Assembly: GCA_903888815.1 (NCBI GenBank)
Contig: CAISVC010000562.1
Span: 1 to 5,469 of the forward strand
Direction of reading: 5' to 3'
Source of the DNA: an uncultured Fibrobacterota bacterium
Lineage (GTDB): Bacteria > Fibrobacterota > Chitinivibrionia > Chitinivibrionales > Chitinispirillaceae
Length of the DNA stretch: 5,469 nucleotides
Every line of letters starts with the position of its first letter. Position 1 is the first letter of the stretch. The translations under genes were made by a program, and so were the position numbers. The notes below the pieces were generated by a model. The model was not told the DNA's origin. It ran no database searches and saw only the letters and a list, made by a program, of their open reading frames with translations. Positions 4,786 to 5,469 of this stretch are shown one piece after another.

Positions 4786-5469
4786 ATGAAAAGACGCACC
4801 TACGGCTGGACCCCCGATCTTCCGGACTGTCGTGATATCCGTTACGGAGCGGTTTACCGGATACCGGAAAAACTCCCCTGCAGAGTCGATGTGCGGCCCC
4901 TGTGCCCGCCGGTTGAAGACCAGGGAAAACTTGGTTCGTGCACCGCGCATGCACTCACCGGCGCACTTGAGGTTCTTGAAAAAAAAGACGGCCTGCCTGT
5001 GGTCCAGTTCAGCAGGCTCTTCGTCTATTACAACGAGCGTGCCATCGAACATTCGGTTTCGCAGGACAGCGGCGCAATGCTGCGCGACGGCATCAAAACA
5101 CTGGTAAAGCAGGGCTGCTGTACGGAACGGAAGTGGCCGTACGATATCGCGGAATTCATGAAGAGGCCTGAGGCCGCATGTTATAAGGAAGGATCGGACC
5201 ATCAGATCACCTCCTACCAGCGCATCGACACCCTTGATCAGATGCGCGCCTGTCTGGCAGACGGGTTCCCGTTTGTTTTCGGTTTTACCGTGTACGAAAG
5301 CTTCGAATCGCAGGCTGTCGCAAAAACCGGCAGGGTGAGCATGCCGGGCAGCCGCGAGCGCGCGGTCGGCGGCCATGCGGTGCTGGCGGTCGGCTATAAT
5401 GACGAACAGAAAAGAGTGATCGTGCGGAATTCGTGGGGCAGTGACTGGGGCATGAAGGGCTATTTCACC
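4786..5469 (+). CDS. Papain-family (C1) cysteine peptidase without signal peptide, 3' end outside window
   Basis: 228 codons are present and the frame is open at the window end; the C-terminus is probably short of a few tens of residues. The papain catalytic set is visible: Q46 of the oxyanion hole and C52 in DQGKLGSCTAHA, H197 in VGGHAVLAVGYND, and N215 in RNSWGSDWGMKGYF. The N-terminus (KRRTYGWTPDLPDCRD) is like that of bacterial C1 peptidases with a very short pro-segment, such as the xylellain-type group. No signal peptide, transmembrane helix or long inhibitory propeptide is present, so the enzyme is probably cytoplasmic, or exported by an unknown route. It follows the Ntn hydrolase on the same strand after 87 bases with no clear terminator, so co-transcription is possible. 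Sampled stretches look richer in G+C than the neighbouring genes, notably around 5341-5400. The natural substrate is unknown. Confidence 0.9.
   Translation, partial: MKRRTYGWTPDLPDCRDIRYGAVYRIPEKLPCRVDVRPLCPPVEDQGKLGSCTAHALTGALEVLEKKDGLPVVQFSRLFVYYNERAIEHSVSQDSGAMLRDGIKTLVKQGCCTERKWPYDIAEFMKRPEAACYKEGSDHQITSYQRIDTLDQMRACLADGFPFVFGFTVYESFESQAVAKTGRVSMPGSRERAVGGHAVLAVGYNDEQKRVIVRNSWGSDWGMKGYFT

Noticed and set aside
4675..5376. Long minus-strand open frame of 233 codons opposite the C1 peptidase gene
   Set aside because: It is antisense to a gene whose catalytic motifs are all recognisable, its translation has no family features, and I noted no Shine-Dalgarno.

Overview
The window looks like chromosomal DNA of a Gram-negative bacterium, probably a member of the FCB group (Fibrobacterota/Bacteroidota-like). 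That is an inference from three things: an outer-membrane barrel-type precursor, secreted hydrolases with accessory beta-sandwich modules, and two proteins ending in similar C-terminal domains of the type IX secretion/FlgD-like kind. No rRNA, tRNA, CRISPR array, insertion sequence or phage gene is visible.

Layout. Bases 1-606 (minus) hold the N-terminal 202 codons of a putative outer-membrane beta-barrel protein, cut by the window edge. The 607-844 gap holds its likely promoter and a strong minus-strand intrinsic terminator belonging to the next gene. Bases 845-2623 (minus) encode a complete secreted M14 zinc carboxypeptidase with an N-terminal prodomain-like region, a catalytic domain with every key residue recognisable, a transthyretin-like domain and a C-terminal sorting-type domain. 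The 2624-2967 gap separates this gene from a divergent one. It holds candidate promoters for both directions, a weak hairpin, and a short minus-strand stretch that reads as a decayed piece of a PLP-dependent threonine synthase-like gene.

Bases 2968-4698 (plus) encode a complete secreted Ntn-type cysteine amidohydrolase/acyltransferase-like protein (clan PB, C45/C69-like) with a PKD domain and a sorting-type C-terminus. After an 87-base gap with no convincing terminator, 4786-5469 (plus) encodes a papain-family (C1) cysteine peptidase with no signal peptide, cut by the window end.

The three hydrolases use different chemistries (zinc, Ntn cysteine, papain cysteine) but all act on peptide or amide bonds. 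Two are exported and share the same kind of C-terminal module, so they probably use one secretion route and act on extracellular peptides or amides. The C1 enzyme may be co-transcribed with the Ntn hydrolase but appears cytoplasmic. No defence system or new multi-gene machine can be supported. The most unusual items are the threonine synthase-like remnant, the lysine at the carboxypeptidase specificity position, and the Ntn hydrolase whose presumed nucleophile sits right at the signal-peptide junction.
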